DNA of 64,000 nucleotides from Gammaproteobacteria bacterium (GTDB lineage: Bacteria; Pseudomonadota; Gammaproteobacteria; Steroidobacterales; Woeseiaceae). Positions 57,129 through 64,000 of the stretch are shown here, one piece after another (position 1 is the stretch's first letter; each line of letters opens with the position of its first letter). The notes below the pieces were generated by a model. It was not told the origin of the DNA and did not search any database. It saw only the letters and a program-made list of their open reading frames with translations. Position numbers and translations under genes: made by a program. The stretch covers positions 124,001 to 188,000 of the forward strand of contig JAOTYE010000001.1 of NCBI GenBank assembly GCA_029862045.1. The letters run 5' to 3'.

Positions 57129-58217
57129 ATGTCAGACCTGTTCGAAAACCCCATGGGACTCGACGGCTTCGAGTTCGTCGAATTCGCTTCGCCGACGCCC
57201 GGTCTCCTCGAGCCCGTGTTCCACTTGCTCGGTTTCGAAGCCGTCGCGCGGCATCGATCGAAGCAAGTCACGTTGTATCGCCAGGGCTCGATTAACTTCA
57301 TCCTCAACGAAGAACCAAACAGCCATTCGGCCTATTTCGCGCAGGAGCACGGGCCAAGCGCCTGCGGCATGGCTTTCCGCGTCAAGGATGCACATCTCGC
57401 CTATAACCGTGCGCTGGAACTCGGCGCCCAGCCTGTCGAAATACCGACCGGACCGATGGAGCTGCGACTCCCGGCAATCAAGGGCATCGGGGGCGCACCG
57501 CTCTATCTGATTGATCGTTACAAGACCGGCAGCACGATTTACGATATCGACTTCGAGTTCTTTGATGGCGTCGAACGTCACCCTGAAGGTTGCGGCTTCG
57601 AGGAAATCGATCACCTCACGCACAATGTCTACCGCGGCCGTATGAATTTTTGGGCCGAGTTCTACGAGAATCTCTTTAATTTCCGTGAGATCCGCTACTT
57701 CGACATCAAGGGCGAATACACGGGACTGTTATCGAAAGCACTGACCGCACCGGACGGTCGCATTCGCATTCCGCTCAACGAGGAAGCGTCGCAGGGCACG
57801 GGCCAGATCGAGGAGTTCCTGATGGCCTACAACGGCGAAGGCATTCAGCATATTGCATTGAGCTGCGATAACCTCATCGAATGCTGGGATCGTTTGATGG
57901 AGCGCGGCCTGACGTTCATGACGCCGCCGCCGGATGCCTACTACGAGATGCTCGACGACCGCCTGCCTGGTCATGGCGAGCCTATTGACGAGTTGCGGCC
58001 GCGAGGCATTCTCGTCGACGGTTCCACCGAAGACGGCGACCCGCGCCTTTTGCTGCAGATCTTCTCTGAAAATATGATCGGACCTGTCTTCTTCGAGTTC
58101 ATCCAGCGCAAGAAGGATGAAGGTTTTGGCGAAGGTAATTTCAAAGCATTGTTCGAGTCGATCGAGCGCGATCAAATCGCCCGCGGTATCGTCGGCGATC
58201 AGAAGGAGGCTTCATGA
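57129..58217 (+). CDS. hppD: 4-hydroxyphenylpyruvate dioxygenase
   Basis: About 362 residues, two VOC-type beta-alpha-beta halves. The C-terminal half has the Fe(II) ligands: His in [10 protein letters not shown] (near 162), His in [11 protein letters not shown] (near 240) and Glu in [10 protein letters not shown] (near 320). It converts 4-hydroxyphenylpyruvate to homogentisate. The start at 57129 has GGAG six bases upstream. First gene of the tyrosine operon, with a 4-nt overlap to the VOC gene downstream. Confidence 0.95.
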   Translation: MSDLFENPMGLDGFEFVEFASPTPGLLEPVFHLLGFEAVARHRSKQVTLYRQGSINFILNEEPNSHSAYFAQEHGPSACGMAFRVKDAHLAYNRALELGAQPVEIPTGPMELRLPAIKGIGGAPLYLIDRYKTGSTIYDIDFEFFDGVERHPEGCGFEEIDHLTHNVYRGRMNFWAEFYENLFNFREIRYFDIKGEYTGLLSKALTAPDGRIRIPLNEEASQGTGQIEEFLMAYNGEGIQHIALSCDNLIECWDRLMERGLTFMTPPPDAYYEMLDDRLPGHGEPIDELRPRGILVDGSTEDGDPRLLLQIFSENMIGPVFFEFIQRKKDEGFGEGNFKALFESIERDQIARGIVGDQKEAS

Positions 58218-58756
58218 AACTGAAACGCATTCATCATGTCGCGTATCGATGCAAGGATGCGAAGGAAACCGTCGATTTCTATGAGCGCGTTTTGAATATG
58301 GATTTCATGCTGGCCTTCGCCGAGGACCAGGTCCCGTCGACGAAAGAGCCTGACCCCTACATGCACGTTTTTCTCGACGCGGGCATGGGCAATGTGCTGG
58401 CGTTCTTCGAACTGCCGGCCCAACCGGAGATGGATCGCGACCACAACACACCCGAATGGGTGCAGCACCTCGCGTTCGAGGTCGACGATTATGACGCATT
58501 ACTCGCAGCGAAGGAGCAGGTCGAGGCGGAAGGCATCGACGTAATCGGGCCAACGAATCACGGCATCTTTCAGTCGATCTATTTCTTCGACCCGAATGGC
58601 CATAGACTCGAATTGGTCGCGAACTCACAAACTCAGGAACAGCTCGATGAACTGCGCCGTGTCGCGCCCGACATGCTCGAGGAGTGGAGTCAAACAAAGA
58701 AAGCGCCACGCCATGCGTCGTGGCTGCACGAACTCGAATTCCGGGGAAACCAATAA
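58214..58756 (+). CDS. VOC / glyoxalase-like metalloprotein
   Basis: A 180-residue single VOC-domain protein. Putative metal ligands His8 (RIHHVAY), Glu66 (LAFFELP), His85 (WVQHLAFEV) and Glu133 (HRLELVAN) form the same H-E-H-E set as glyoxalase I. It follows hppD with an ATGA overlap and overlaps the next start by 1 nt, so it is tightly bound to the tyrosine pathway. Its reaction is unknown; an isomerase, lactoylglutathione-lyase-like or ring-modifying role on a pathway intermediate is possible. Confidence 0.85.
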   Translation: MKLKRIHHVAYRCKDAKETVDFYERVLNMDFMLAFAEDQVPSTKEPDPYMHVFLDAGMGNVLAFFELPAQPEMDRDHNTPEWVQHLAFEVDDYDALLAAKEQVEAEGIDVIGPTNHGIFQSIYFFDPNGHRLELVANSQTQEQLDELRRVAPDMLEEWSQTKKAPRHASWLHELEFRGNQ

Positions 58757-59763
58757 TGAAACTGGCATCACTCAGGGACGGCCGCGATGGCCGCCTCATC
58801 GTCGTGTCACGTGACCTTCGCCGTTATCTGGACGCGACCGGCGTCGCGGCTACGATGCAGGCCGCGCTCGACGACTGGCCCAACGCCGCACCACAGCTCG
58901 AGGAGCTTGCCGCCCGCCTGGAGTCCGGCGCGGAAGGCGAATCCTTTGATGAGTCTGCGTGCGCCTCACCACTCCCACGTGCCTACCAGTGGGCGGACGG
59001 CTCCGCGTACGTCAATCATGTCGAACTCGTGCGCAAGGCGCGCGGTGCCGAAATACCAGAGAGCTTCTGGACCGACCCGCTCATGTATCAAGGTGGCTCG
59101 GATTCGTTCCTCGGGCCACGCGATGACATTCCAGCCGGCGACGAAGCCTGGGGCATCGACTTCGAGGCCGAGGTCGCCGTCGTCACGGGCGACGTCCCGA
59201 TGGCAGTGAGCGCTGCCGACGCCGGCGAGTACATCCGGTTGATCATGATCGTCAACGACGTGTCGCTGCGCGGATTGATTCCGGGAGAACTGGCCAAAGG
59301 TTTCGGCTTCTTTCAATCCAAGCCGTCGAGCGCCTTCGCCCCGGTCGCCGTCACGCCGGATGAACTCGGCGCTGCCTGGTCGGATAACAAGGTACACCTG
59401 CCGCTGTTATCGACGCTGAATGGCGAGCCGTTCGGCAAACCCGAGGCCGGGGTGGACATGACCTTCGACTTCGGCCAGTTGATCGCGCATGCGGCGAAAA
59501 CCCGGCCACTCATCGCGGGTACGATTATCGGCTCCGGCACAGTGTCGAATAAACTCGACGGCGGTCCCGGCAAACCGGTCGCAGAAGGCGGCGTGGGCTA
59601 CTCGTGCATTGCCGAGATTCGCATGATCGAGACCATCGATTCCGGTGCACCGCAGACAGCGTTCATGAAGTTTGGTGACCGCGTACGTATCGAGATGAAC
59701 GATGCGAATGGCGATTCCATCTTCGGCGTTATCGAGCAGACCGTCTTACACCACAGCGGGTAG
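58756..59763 (+). CDS. fumarylacetoacetate hydrolase family protein
   Basis: A 335-residue FAH-family hydrolase. The acidic metal-binding motif DFEAEVAVVTGD lies near residues 135-146, and LAKGFGFFQSKPSSAFAP and GTIIGSGTVSN are typical of the bacterial fumarylacetoacetases used in homogentisate degradation. It would cleave fumarylacetoacetate to fumarate and acetoacetate. The start at 58756 overlaps the previous stop by one base (TAATG). maiA follows after 9 nt. Confidence 0.93.
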   Translation: MKLASLRDGRDGRLIVVSRDLRRYLDATGVAATMQAALDDWPNAAPQLEELAARLESGAEGESFDESACASPLPRAYQWADGSAYVNHVELVRKARGAEIPESFWTDPLMYQGGSDSFLGPRDDIPAGDEAWGIDFEAEVAVVTGDVPMAVSAADAGEYIRLIMIVNDVSLRGLIPGELAKGFGFFQSKPSSAFAPVAVTPDELGAAWSDNKVHLPLLSTLNGEPFGKPEAGVDMTFDFGQLIAHAAKTRPLIAGTIIGSGTVSNKLDGGPGKPVAEGGVGYSCIAEIRMIETIDSGAPQTAFMKFGDRVRIEMNDANGDSIFGVIEQTVLHHSG

Positions 59764-59772
59764 ACTACCCGC

Positions 59773-60423
59773 ATGACAATCAAGCTCTACAGTTACTGGC
59801 GCTCGTCCGCGGCGTACCGCGTCCGGCTGGCGCTCAATTTGAAGGGGCTCGAGTACGAAACCGTTCCGGTATCGTTACTGCCCGGCAAATCCGAACATCG
59901 GCAAGACGCCTATCGCGAACGCAACCCGCAGATGCTCGTGCCGTTTCTCGAAGACGGCGATTTCAGTTCGGGCCAGTCGCAGGCTATCCTCGAATACCTC
60001 GAGGAGACCTATCCCGATCGGCCGCTGCTACCGGATGCGCGTGAAGGTCGCGCCGCGGTCCGCTCTTTCTGCAATTCGATAGCGTGCGACATTCACCCAC
60101 TCAATAACCTGCGCGTGCTGGTCTATCTGAAAGAAGAACTGGGCGTCAGCCGCGAGCAGCGGGACGCCTGGTATGCGCACTGGATTCACGCGGGCTTTCG
60201 ATCAGCCGAGATTACGGCATCGGAGCATGCCGATTCAGGTCCGTTTGTGTTTGGCGCTGCAGTGACATTCGCCGACACCTGCCTGATACCGCAGATCTAC
60301 AACGCCCGACGCTTCAACGTGCCACTGGACGACTATCCACACCTGCTTGCGGTCGACGACCACTGCAACAGCCTGACGGCATTCGCCGCTGCGCTACCCG
60401 AAAACGAGGCCGACTGTGTGTAG
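59773..60423 (+). CDS. maiA: maleylacetoacetate isomerase (zeta-class GST)
   Basis: A 216-residue glutathione-dependent isomerase. The zeta-GST signature YWRSSAAYRVRLALNLKG is at the N-terminus with the catalytic Ser pair; SQAILEYLEETYP binds glutathione. It converts maleylacetoacetate to fumarylacetoacetate, the step before the FAH enzyme encoded upstream. Last gene of the operon. Confidence 0.95.
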   Translation: MTIKLYSYWRSSAAYRVRLALNLKGLEYETVPVSLLPGKSEHRQDAYRERNPQMLVPFLEDGDFSSGQSQAILEYLEETYPDRPLLPDAREGRAAVRSFCNSIACDIHPLNNLRVLVYLKEELGVSREQRDAWYAHWIHAGFRSAEITASEHADSGPFVFGAAVTFADTCLIPQIYNARRFNVPLDDYPHLLAVDDHCNSLTAFAAALPENEADCV

Positions 60424-60468
60424 CCCGAGCGATGCCGCGGCCAAACGACGAGAGAATTTCACCACGCA

Positions 60469-61977
60469 TTAGAAACGCAATTGCTCATTCTGCGACCGGA
60501 AGTTCATTGAGCACCGGCGAATAAACTCATCGATCTCGATCATATCGATCTTGCTGGCAGCCGGATTATCGGCTGGCATCGGCCTGATGTCGGGGTAAAA
60601 ACCGTAGCCAGCGAGTAAGCAACACCAGGACGTGGCGGTGTATGAGGTCGGGATCTGCAGTCGTTCAATTTCCTGGCTCAGGCTCTTGCCCGATTTCCAG
60701 ATCTGCAAGATCTGTTGCAGTCTGTCAGACACATTCTTGTTTCCACCGTTTTGTCGCCAGTACTCCGTATCATCACGAGAGTTCATGATGTAATGCGCAA
60801 CGATGTAGTCACGTACCTGTTCGAATCCCAGGTTCGCCCTGTCGTTGAATCCCTCGCGGCCCTCGCCCGTAAAACCCTCAGCCTCAACAGTCTCTATGAA
60901 ATCGTAAACCGTGTTGCAGACGAGATTTAGCGCCGTGGCTTCCAGTGGTTCGATGAACCCTTGCGAGAGTCCGACCGCCAGACAGTTCTTGTGCCAGTGG
61001 TTTTCGACCCGCCCGACCTTCATCTTCAGGTGCCGCGCTTCCGCGTCACTGTCAAGCAGCCCCAGAGCCGTCCGCAGCTCTGCCTCGGCCTCGTCGGACG
61101 AGCAATAGGCCGAGCTGTACACGTAGCCGTTGCCGATTCGATGAGTTAACGGAATCTCCCACGCCCAACCGTATTTCATTGCAGTGGAGACCGTTTGCGA
61201 GCCGATGTTTGCTTCCTGGTCGGTTGGTAGCACCACAGCAGAGTCATTGAACAGGTTCTCCGCAAACGATCGAAAAGGAACCTGCAGCGTCTGTTGAATC
61301 AGTGTTCCTCTGAAACCTGAACAATCGACGAAGAAATCGCCGGCAATCGTCTCTCCGCCATCAGTAAGCAAGCTGGCGATATCGCCGGCAGGCGTCTGGT
61401 TCACTTCCACTACCCTGGCCTGAACATGCTTCACGCCCCGCGCCTTGGCTTTTTCCTGCAGAAACTTCCCGACGAGGTGGGCGTCGAAGTGATAGCCGTA
61501 CTCGACAACAAACGGGAAATTCTCGTTGGGCTTCGGGCCTTGCCTGTTATCGGCGAGCCTGGCGGACAAAAAGAAGCGATTCGGATGGGCGTGCACGTCG
61601 ACGCCTTGACGCCGCGCATAGGTGTTGAAGTAGAAAGCCGTTGCCGTGTGCTTGTCGATCTGCGAAAAAAAGGGATGAAAGTACCGCTCGAAACCCGGCC
61701 GCGTTGACCAATTCGCGAACGAGATGCCGCTTTTGTAGGTCGCATTACACTCTGGCATCCATTCGGACTCCTGGACGCCAATCGCATCGAAAAACAGTTT
61801 GAGTCGTGGTGTCGATCCCTCGCCAACGCCAACCGTCCCTATCTGCGGAGACTCGATCAACGTGATATCGAAGCCCTTTTCCGCCCAGCTGTCGATCATC
61901 GCATTGGCAGCAATCCAGCCGGCTGTGCCCCCACCGAGGATTATTATGTTCTTGTTGGCCTGCGGGTCCGGGTTCAT
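60469..61977 (-). CDS. tryptophan-halogenase-family flavoprotein (copy 2)
   Basis: A 502-residue paralogue of the protein at 39996-41516. IILGGGTAGWIAANAM is the FAD motif. The catalytic Lys occurs in NATYKSGISFANW, the WxWxIP motif in YGWAWEIPL, and GFIEPLEATAL is conserved. It appears to have its own transcription unit, convergent with the tyrosine operon, with no TonB receptor or regulator beside it in the window. Its substrate is unknown; proximity to tyrosine degradation may be accidental. Confidence 0.9.
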   Translation of the reverse strand: MNPDPQANKNIIILGGGTAGWIAANAMIDSWAEKGFDITLIESPQIGTVGVGEGSTPRLKLFFDAIGVQESEWMPECNATYKSGISFANWSTRPGFERYFHPFFSQIDKHTATAFYFNTYARRQGVDVHAHPNRFFLSARLADNRQGPKPNENFPFVVEYGYHFDAHLVGKFLQEKAKARGVKHVQARVVEVNQTPAGDIASLLTDGGETIAGDFFVDCSGFRGTLIQQTLQVPFRSFAENLFNDSAVVLPTDQEANIGSQTVSTAMKYGWAWEIPLTHRIGNGYVYSSAYCSSDEAEAELRTALGLLDSDAEARHLKMKVGRVENHWHKNCLAVGLSQGFIEPLEATALNLVCNTVYDFIETVEAEGFTGEGREGFNDRANLGFEQVRDYIVAHYIMNSRDDTEYWRQNGGNKNVSDRLQQILQIWKSGKSLSQEIERLQIPTSYTATSWCCLLAGYGFYPDIRPMPADNPAASKIDMIEIDEFIRRCSMNFRSQNEQLRF

Positions 61978-62046
61978 GCGTGTTACTTAGGTGGTCGCGA
62001 AGCCGCAATGTATACCACAGCTGGCCTGTGACGGCGCCGTGAAGCG

Positions 62047-62601
62047 TCAGGGCCAAAGCCAGCCAAATACACCTGCTGTCAACAGACCATAGATCATGCC
62101 ATCCACTACGTCCTTTGCTGTGGCGCTCCAACGATAGCCAAACCAGATAGCGTTCATTGGTGCAGCACCGGCGTAAGTAAGGACGGCCACTGTTCCCGCG
62201 ATGCGAAATACTCTCATATAGTCTGCGCCTGCTGGCACCGTTATGCTCACGACGTAAGCGACCAGTAATGAAATAGCCAGGCAGTAAACGATCCACTGCG
62301 TCATCTGTTTGCCCATTGCAAGCGATCCGTGCGGCAGGACAACCAGCATGGCAGCCGGCCCTTCCTTGTATTTCTCCTGCCATTCCGGGTTCTTTCGGTC
62401 AGCGGATGACGCTGCATTGGGAACACTGTATTGACCCGGTTCTGTGCCCTTCAGTGCAGCCCTCGCCGCGTCCTCATCAGGCAGCTTGTGCCAGTCTGAG
62501 TCGTGATATTTCAGCAACATCCAAATTGCGCTGCTGGCCATGAACACAACACCAGCCGATACAACTATCGGCAACCAAAGCGACATCAGGCTTACATTCA
62601 T
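62047..62601 (-). CDS. small multi-helix membrane protein of unknown function
   Basis: A 184-residue protein with about four transmembrane helices: one at the N-terminus (WLPIVVSAGVVFMASSAIWM), then a hydrophilic loop of about 60 residues (KYHDSDWHKLPDED...), then three helices to the end. Similar small proteins occur in many proteobacteria without a known role. A purine-rich AAGGGGAT lies about 7 nt before the ATG. It is likely monocistronic. Confidence 0.72.
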   Translation of the reverse strand: MNVSLMSLWLPIVVSAGVVFMASSAIWMLLKYHDSDWHKLPDEDAARAALKGTEPGQYSVPNAASSADRKNPEWQEKYKEGPAAMLVVLPHGSLAMGKQMTQWIVYCLAISLLVAYVVSITVPAGADYMRVFRIAGTVAVLTYAGAAPMNAIWFGYRWSATAKDVVDGMIYGLLTAGVFGWLWP

Positions 62602-62706
62602 TTCTCGATCCCCTTATTAACGTGCGCCGTCGAAACTAGCTATTAATAGATCGTAGTTTAGCTGACACAAGCCAGAATGCATCGGAGTCGACGCAGTCGA
62701 TATCAG

Positions 62707-62738
62707 AAAAGCGCTCCTAAGCATCTGATTAGAAGCGT
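62707..62738 (-). terminator. probable terminator of the tRNA transcript
   Basis: CGCTTCTAA and TTAGGAGCG (minus strand) form a 9-bp stem with one G-T pair and an 8-nt loop, followed by CTTTTCTG. It lies about 12 nt beyond the tRNA 3' end. The T-tract is short, so efficiency is uncertain. Confidence 0.6.
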
Positions 62739-62749
62739 TTTCTGGAAGT

Positions 62750-62826
62750 TGGTGGTGATGGGTGGAATTGAACCACCGACCTGCGGGTTATGAGTCCGCC
62801 GCTCTAACCATCTGAGCTACATCACC
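62750..62826 (-). tRNA. tRNA with CAT anticodon (Met elongator or Ile2)
   Basis: A complete 77-nt cloverleaf. Acceptor GGTGATG pairs with CATCACC, the D arm is GCTC...GAGC, the anticodon loop is CTCATAA, the T arm is GGTGG-TTCAATT-CCACC, and CCA is encoded. The CAT anticodon allows elongator Met or lysidine-modified Ile2. The anticodon-stem sequence resembles E. coli ileX more than metT, but the acceptor lacks the C4-G69/C5-G68 pairs used by E. coli TilS. Pair 31-39 is an A-C mismatch. Confidence 0.93.
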
Positions 62827-62898
62827 GTGTTTCGGGCGGCCATGAGGCCGCGAGGGGCGCAAATTGTCCGGACGCAACCACCTGGTGTCAAGAACCTG

Positions 62899-63819
62899 TC
62901 AGAAAACGTCGAGATCGTTGCCAAGCAACACTTTGCCCGTGTATTTCTCGCGGACCTCTTCAAGCACCGTATCCTCCGAGGCACCCCAAAACAGTATGTG
63001 GTACAGCACCAGCAGTTTGGGCCTGGTCCTGCTGGCCATCTCACCCAGCTCGTGGCTCGAGGTGTGATTGCTGCTGTGATATTTCTGCCAGTAAGGATCT
63101 CTTCGTTGAAAACCCTCGACCGAGTAAACTTCGTGGATCAGGATGTCCGCGCCTTTGGCATATTCTTCGAGCGTCGCGTCCGGCGCAGCGTCGCCTGAAA
63201 TGACGATAACACGATCGGGGGTCGTGAATCGGTAGCCGAACGCATTTGGCCAGGTACCGTGGCGCACCGGAAACGCCTCCACTTTGACGTTGTCGTCTTC
63301 GAACACGAGACCTTCCTTGATCGTATGCACATTGACTCGCCAGCCCTGGTCGTTCGCAGGTTCGAGGCCGTAGAGTCGGTACTTGATGTCAGCGTCATAC
63401 GCCTTGAGGATATGATTCGCCATCGACTCCGTGCCCTCGGGACCGAACAACTCGAGCGGCCGATCGCGCTCCAGGACCCAGGGGGTTAACAAAAGGTCCG
63501 GAAGACCGAGTGTGTGATCCGAGTGCAGATGTGTCAGGAACGCGTATGCGAGTTTGTCAGCTTCAAGTCCGGCGATCGAGCCGCCGTTGCTTGGCGCCAT
63601 TGCGGTGGCCTGCCGCACAACACCGGGACCGAAATCGACGATGTACGGTGTGTCGTTAACGACAATCGCAACGGCCGGACCCGAACGATCAGGCTCGGCG
63701 TTCGGCGTACCGGTGCCTAGCAGCACAACCTGTGTCGTCTTCGACGGCGCCAGCTCAGCATGGGTAACGGCCGACAACAATGCGCCGCAAGCAACAAATA
63801 ACAGAAATTGAATTCTCAT
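62899..63819 (-). CDS. secreted MBL-fold metallo-hydrolase (RNase-Z/arylsulfatase-like)
   Basis: A 306-residue metallo-beta-lactamase-fold enzyme with a signal peptide (LLFVACGALLSAVTHA), hence periplasmic. The metal site is HLHSDHTLG, with ISGDAAPD and later His residues (HEVYSVEG, NHTSSHEL) completing the two-metal centre. The sequence resembles the RNase-Z-like branch, but the export signal argues against tRNA processing. Substrate unknown. Start at 63819 chosen for the signal peptide; the longer frame is not signal-like. Confidence 0.88.
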   Translation of the reverse strand: MRIQFLLFVACGALLSAVTHAELAPSKTTQVVLLGTGTPNAEPDRSGPAVAIVVNDTPYIVDFGPGVVRQATAMAPSNGGSIAGLEADKLAYAFLTHLHSDHTLGLPDLLLTPWVLERDRPLELFGPEGTESMANHILKAYDADIKYRLYGLEPANDQGWRVNVHTIKEGLVFEDDNVKVEAFPVRHGTWPNAFGYRFTTPDRVIVISGDAAPDATLEEYAKGADILIHEVYSVEGFQRRDPYWQKYHSSNHTSSHELGEMASRTRPKLLVLYHILFWGASEDTVLEEVREKYTGKVLLGNDLDVF

Positions 63820-63859
63820 GGCTGCCGTATAATGCGCGTTTGCCTTATGTGGAGCAACG

Positions 63860-64000
63860 ATGTTCCGAAACCCGGAAATTGCGCTTGACGGTCTCCCCGA
63901 CATGGAGGACCTCGACTGGCAACAGATGCATCCGCGCTACGCGCGCCGCATGCAGATGGAGCGCCTGATATTCGTTGCTGTCGCTATGGCCGTCTCGTTT
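63860..64000 (+). CDS. N-terminus of a membrane protein, cut by the window end
   Basis: The frame begins MFRNPEIALDGLPDMEDLDW, with GGAG five bases upstream of ATG 63860, and runs open to the end. The last ~10 visible residues (LIFVAVAMAVSF) start a transmembrane helix. Only 47 residues are visible. A small PH-domain (YdbS-like) protein is a guess that the full sequence would settle. Confidence 0.6.
   Translation, partial: MFRNPEIALDGLPDMEDLDWQQMHPRYARRMQMERLIFVAVAMAVSF

Noticed and set aside
1..64000. CRISPR array, prophage, integron or toxin-antitoxin/defence system
   Set aside because: No spacer-repeat array, integrase, transposase, restriction or toxin family was recognised on either strand; the repeats seen are coding repeats.

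Overview
The window is one contiguous stretch of a moderately GC-rich bacterial chromosome, densely coded on both strands. It contains 43 protein-coding genes (the last cut by the window edge), one tRNA gene, and no rRNA, CRISPR array, insertion sequence, integrase or phage gene that I can recognise. The gene set points to a heterotrophic, probably aquatic gammaproteobacterium: a HexR-controlled Entner-Doudoroff cluster, a TonB-dependent receptor of the Xanthomonas/Caulobacter kind next to a tryptophan-halogenase-like gene, GH97 and GH31 glucosidases, REC-GGDEF-EAL signalling, and a homogentisate-type tyrosine pathway. I cannot name the genus from sequence alone.

Layout. Positions 1-16000 hold mixed housekeeping and signalling genes: a glutaredoxin-like protein, a CPA1 antiporter, a DapA-family aldolase and a quinone oxidoreductase. 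An Lrp regulator follows, translationally coupled to a membrane TPR protein and divergent from a giant indolepyruvate:ferredoxin oxidoreductase. Then come a YfcC-like carrier, a small secreted hendecad-repeat protein, and a three-gene histidine kinase / response regulator / GGDEF-EAL operon. Positions 16100-23500 hold a DUF2189 membrane protein and the operon zwf-pgl-edd-eda-glk, with hexR divergent. The zwf-hexR gap carries three regularly spaced HexR-like boxes.

Positions 23500-44700 form an alpha-glucan (maltodextrin/starch) utilisation locus. It has a LacI-type regulator, a secreted GH13 amylase, an MFS sugar transporter, GH97 and GH31 alpha-glucosidases, a second GH13, a GH13-esterase fusion lipoprotein, a halogenase-like flavoprotein and the TonB receptor. 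Near-identical LacI-type operators sit in both divergent promoter regions. A large FG-GAP/propeller protein gene interrupts the locus and is flanked by degenerate duplicate pieces of the neighbouring GH13 and GH31 genes. Positions 44700-56000 hold the tightly packed cytoplasmic operon malQ-glgC-glgA-glgB-glgP-glgX for maltodextrin processing and glycogen storage.

Positions 56000-62000 hold a tyrosine-degradation operon (hppD, a VOC protein, a fumarylacetoacetase-family protein, maiA) divergent from a second Lrp paralogue, then a second halogenase-like gene. The window closes with a small membrane protein, a CAT-anticodon tRNA, a secreted MBL-fold hydrolase and the start of a membrane protein.

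How it works together (inference): alpha-glucans are cut at the cell surface, imported through the TonB receptor, trimmed to glucose or maltose in the periplasm, and carried inward by the MFS transporter. Glucose is phosphorylated by Glk and burned by the Entner-Doudoroff route, or stored as glycogen through GlgC/A/B and recovered by GlgP/X and MalQ. Points most worth checking are the duplicated GH13/GH31 junction, the shared operators, the HexR box phasing, and two genes (the first lrp and glgA) with no ordinary start codon in frame.
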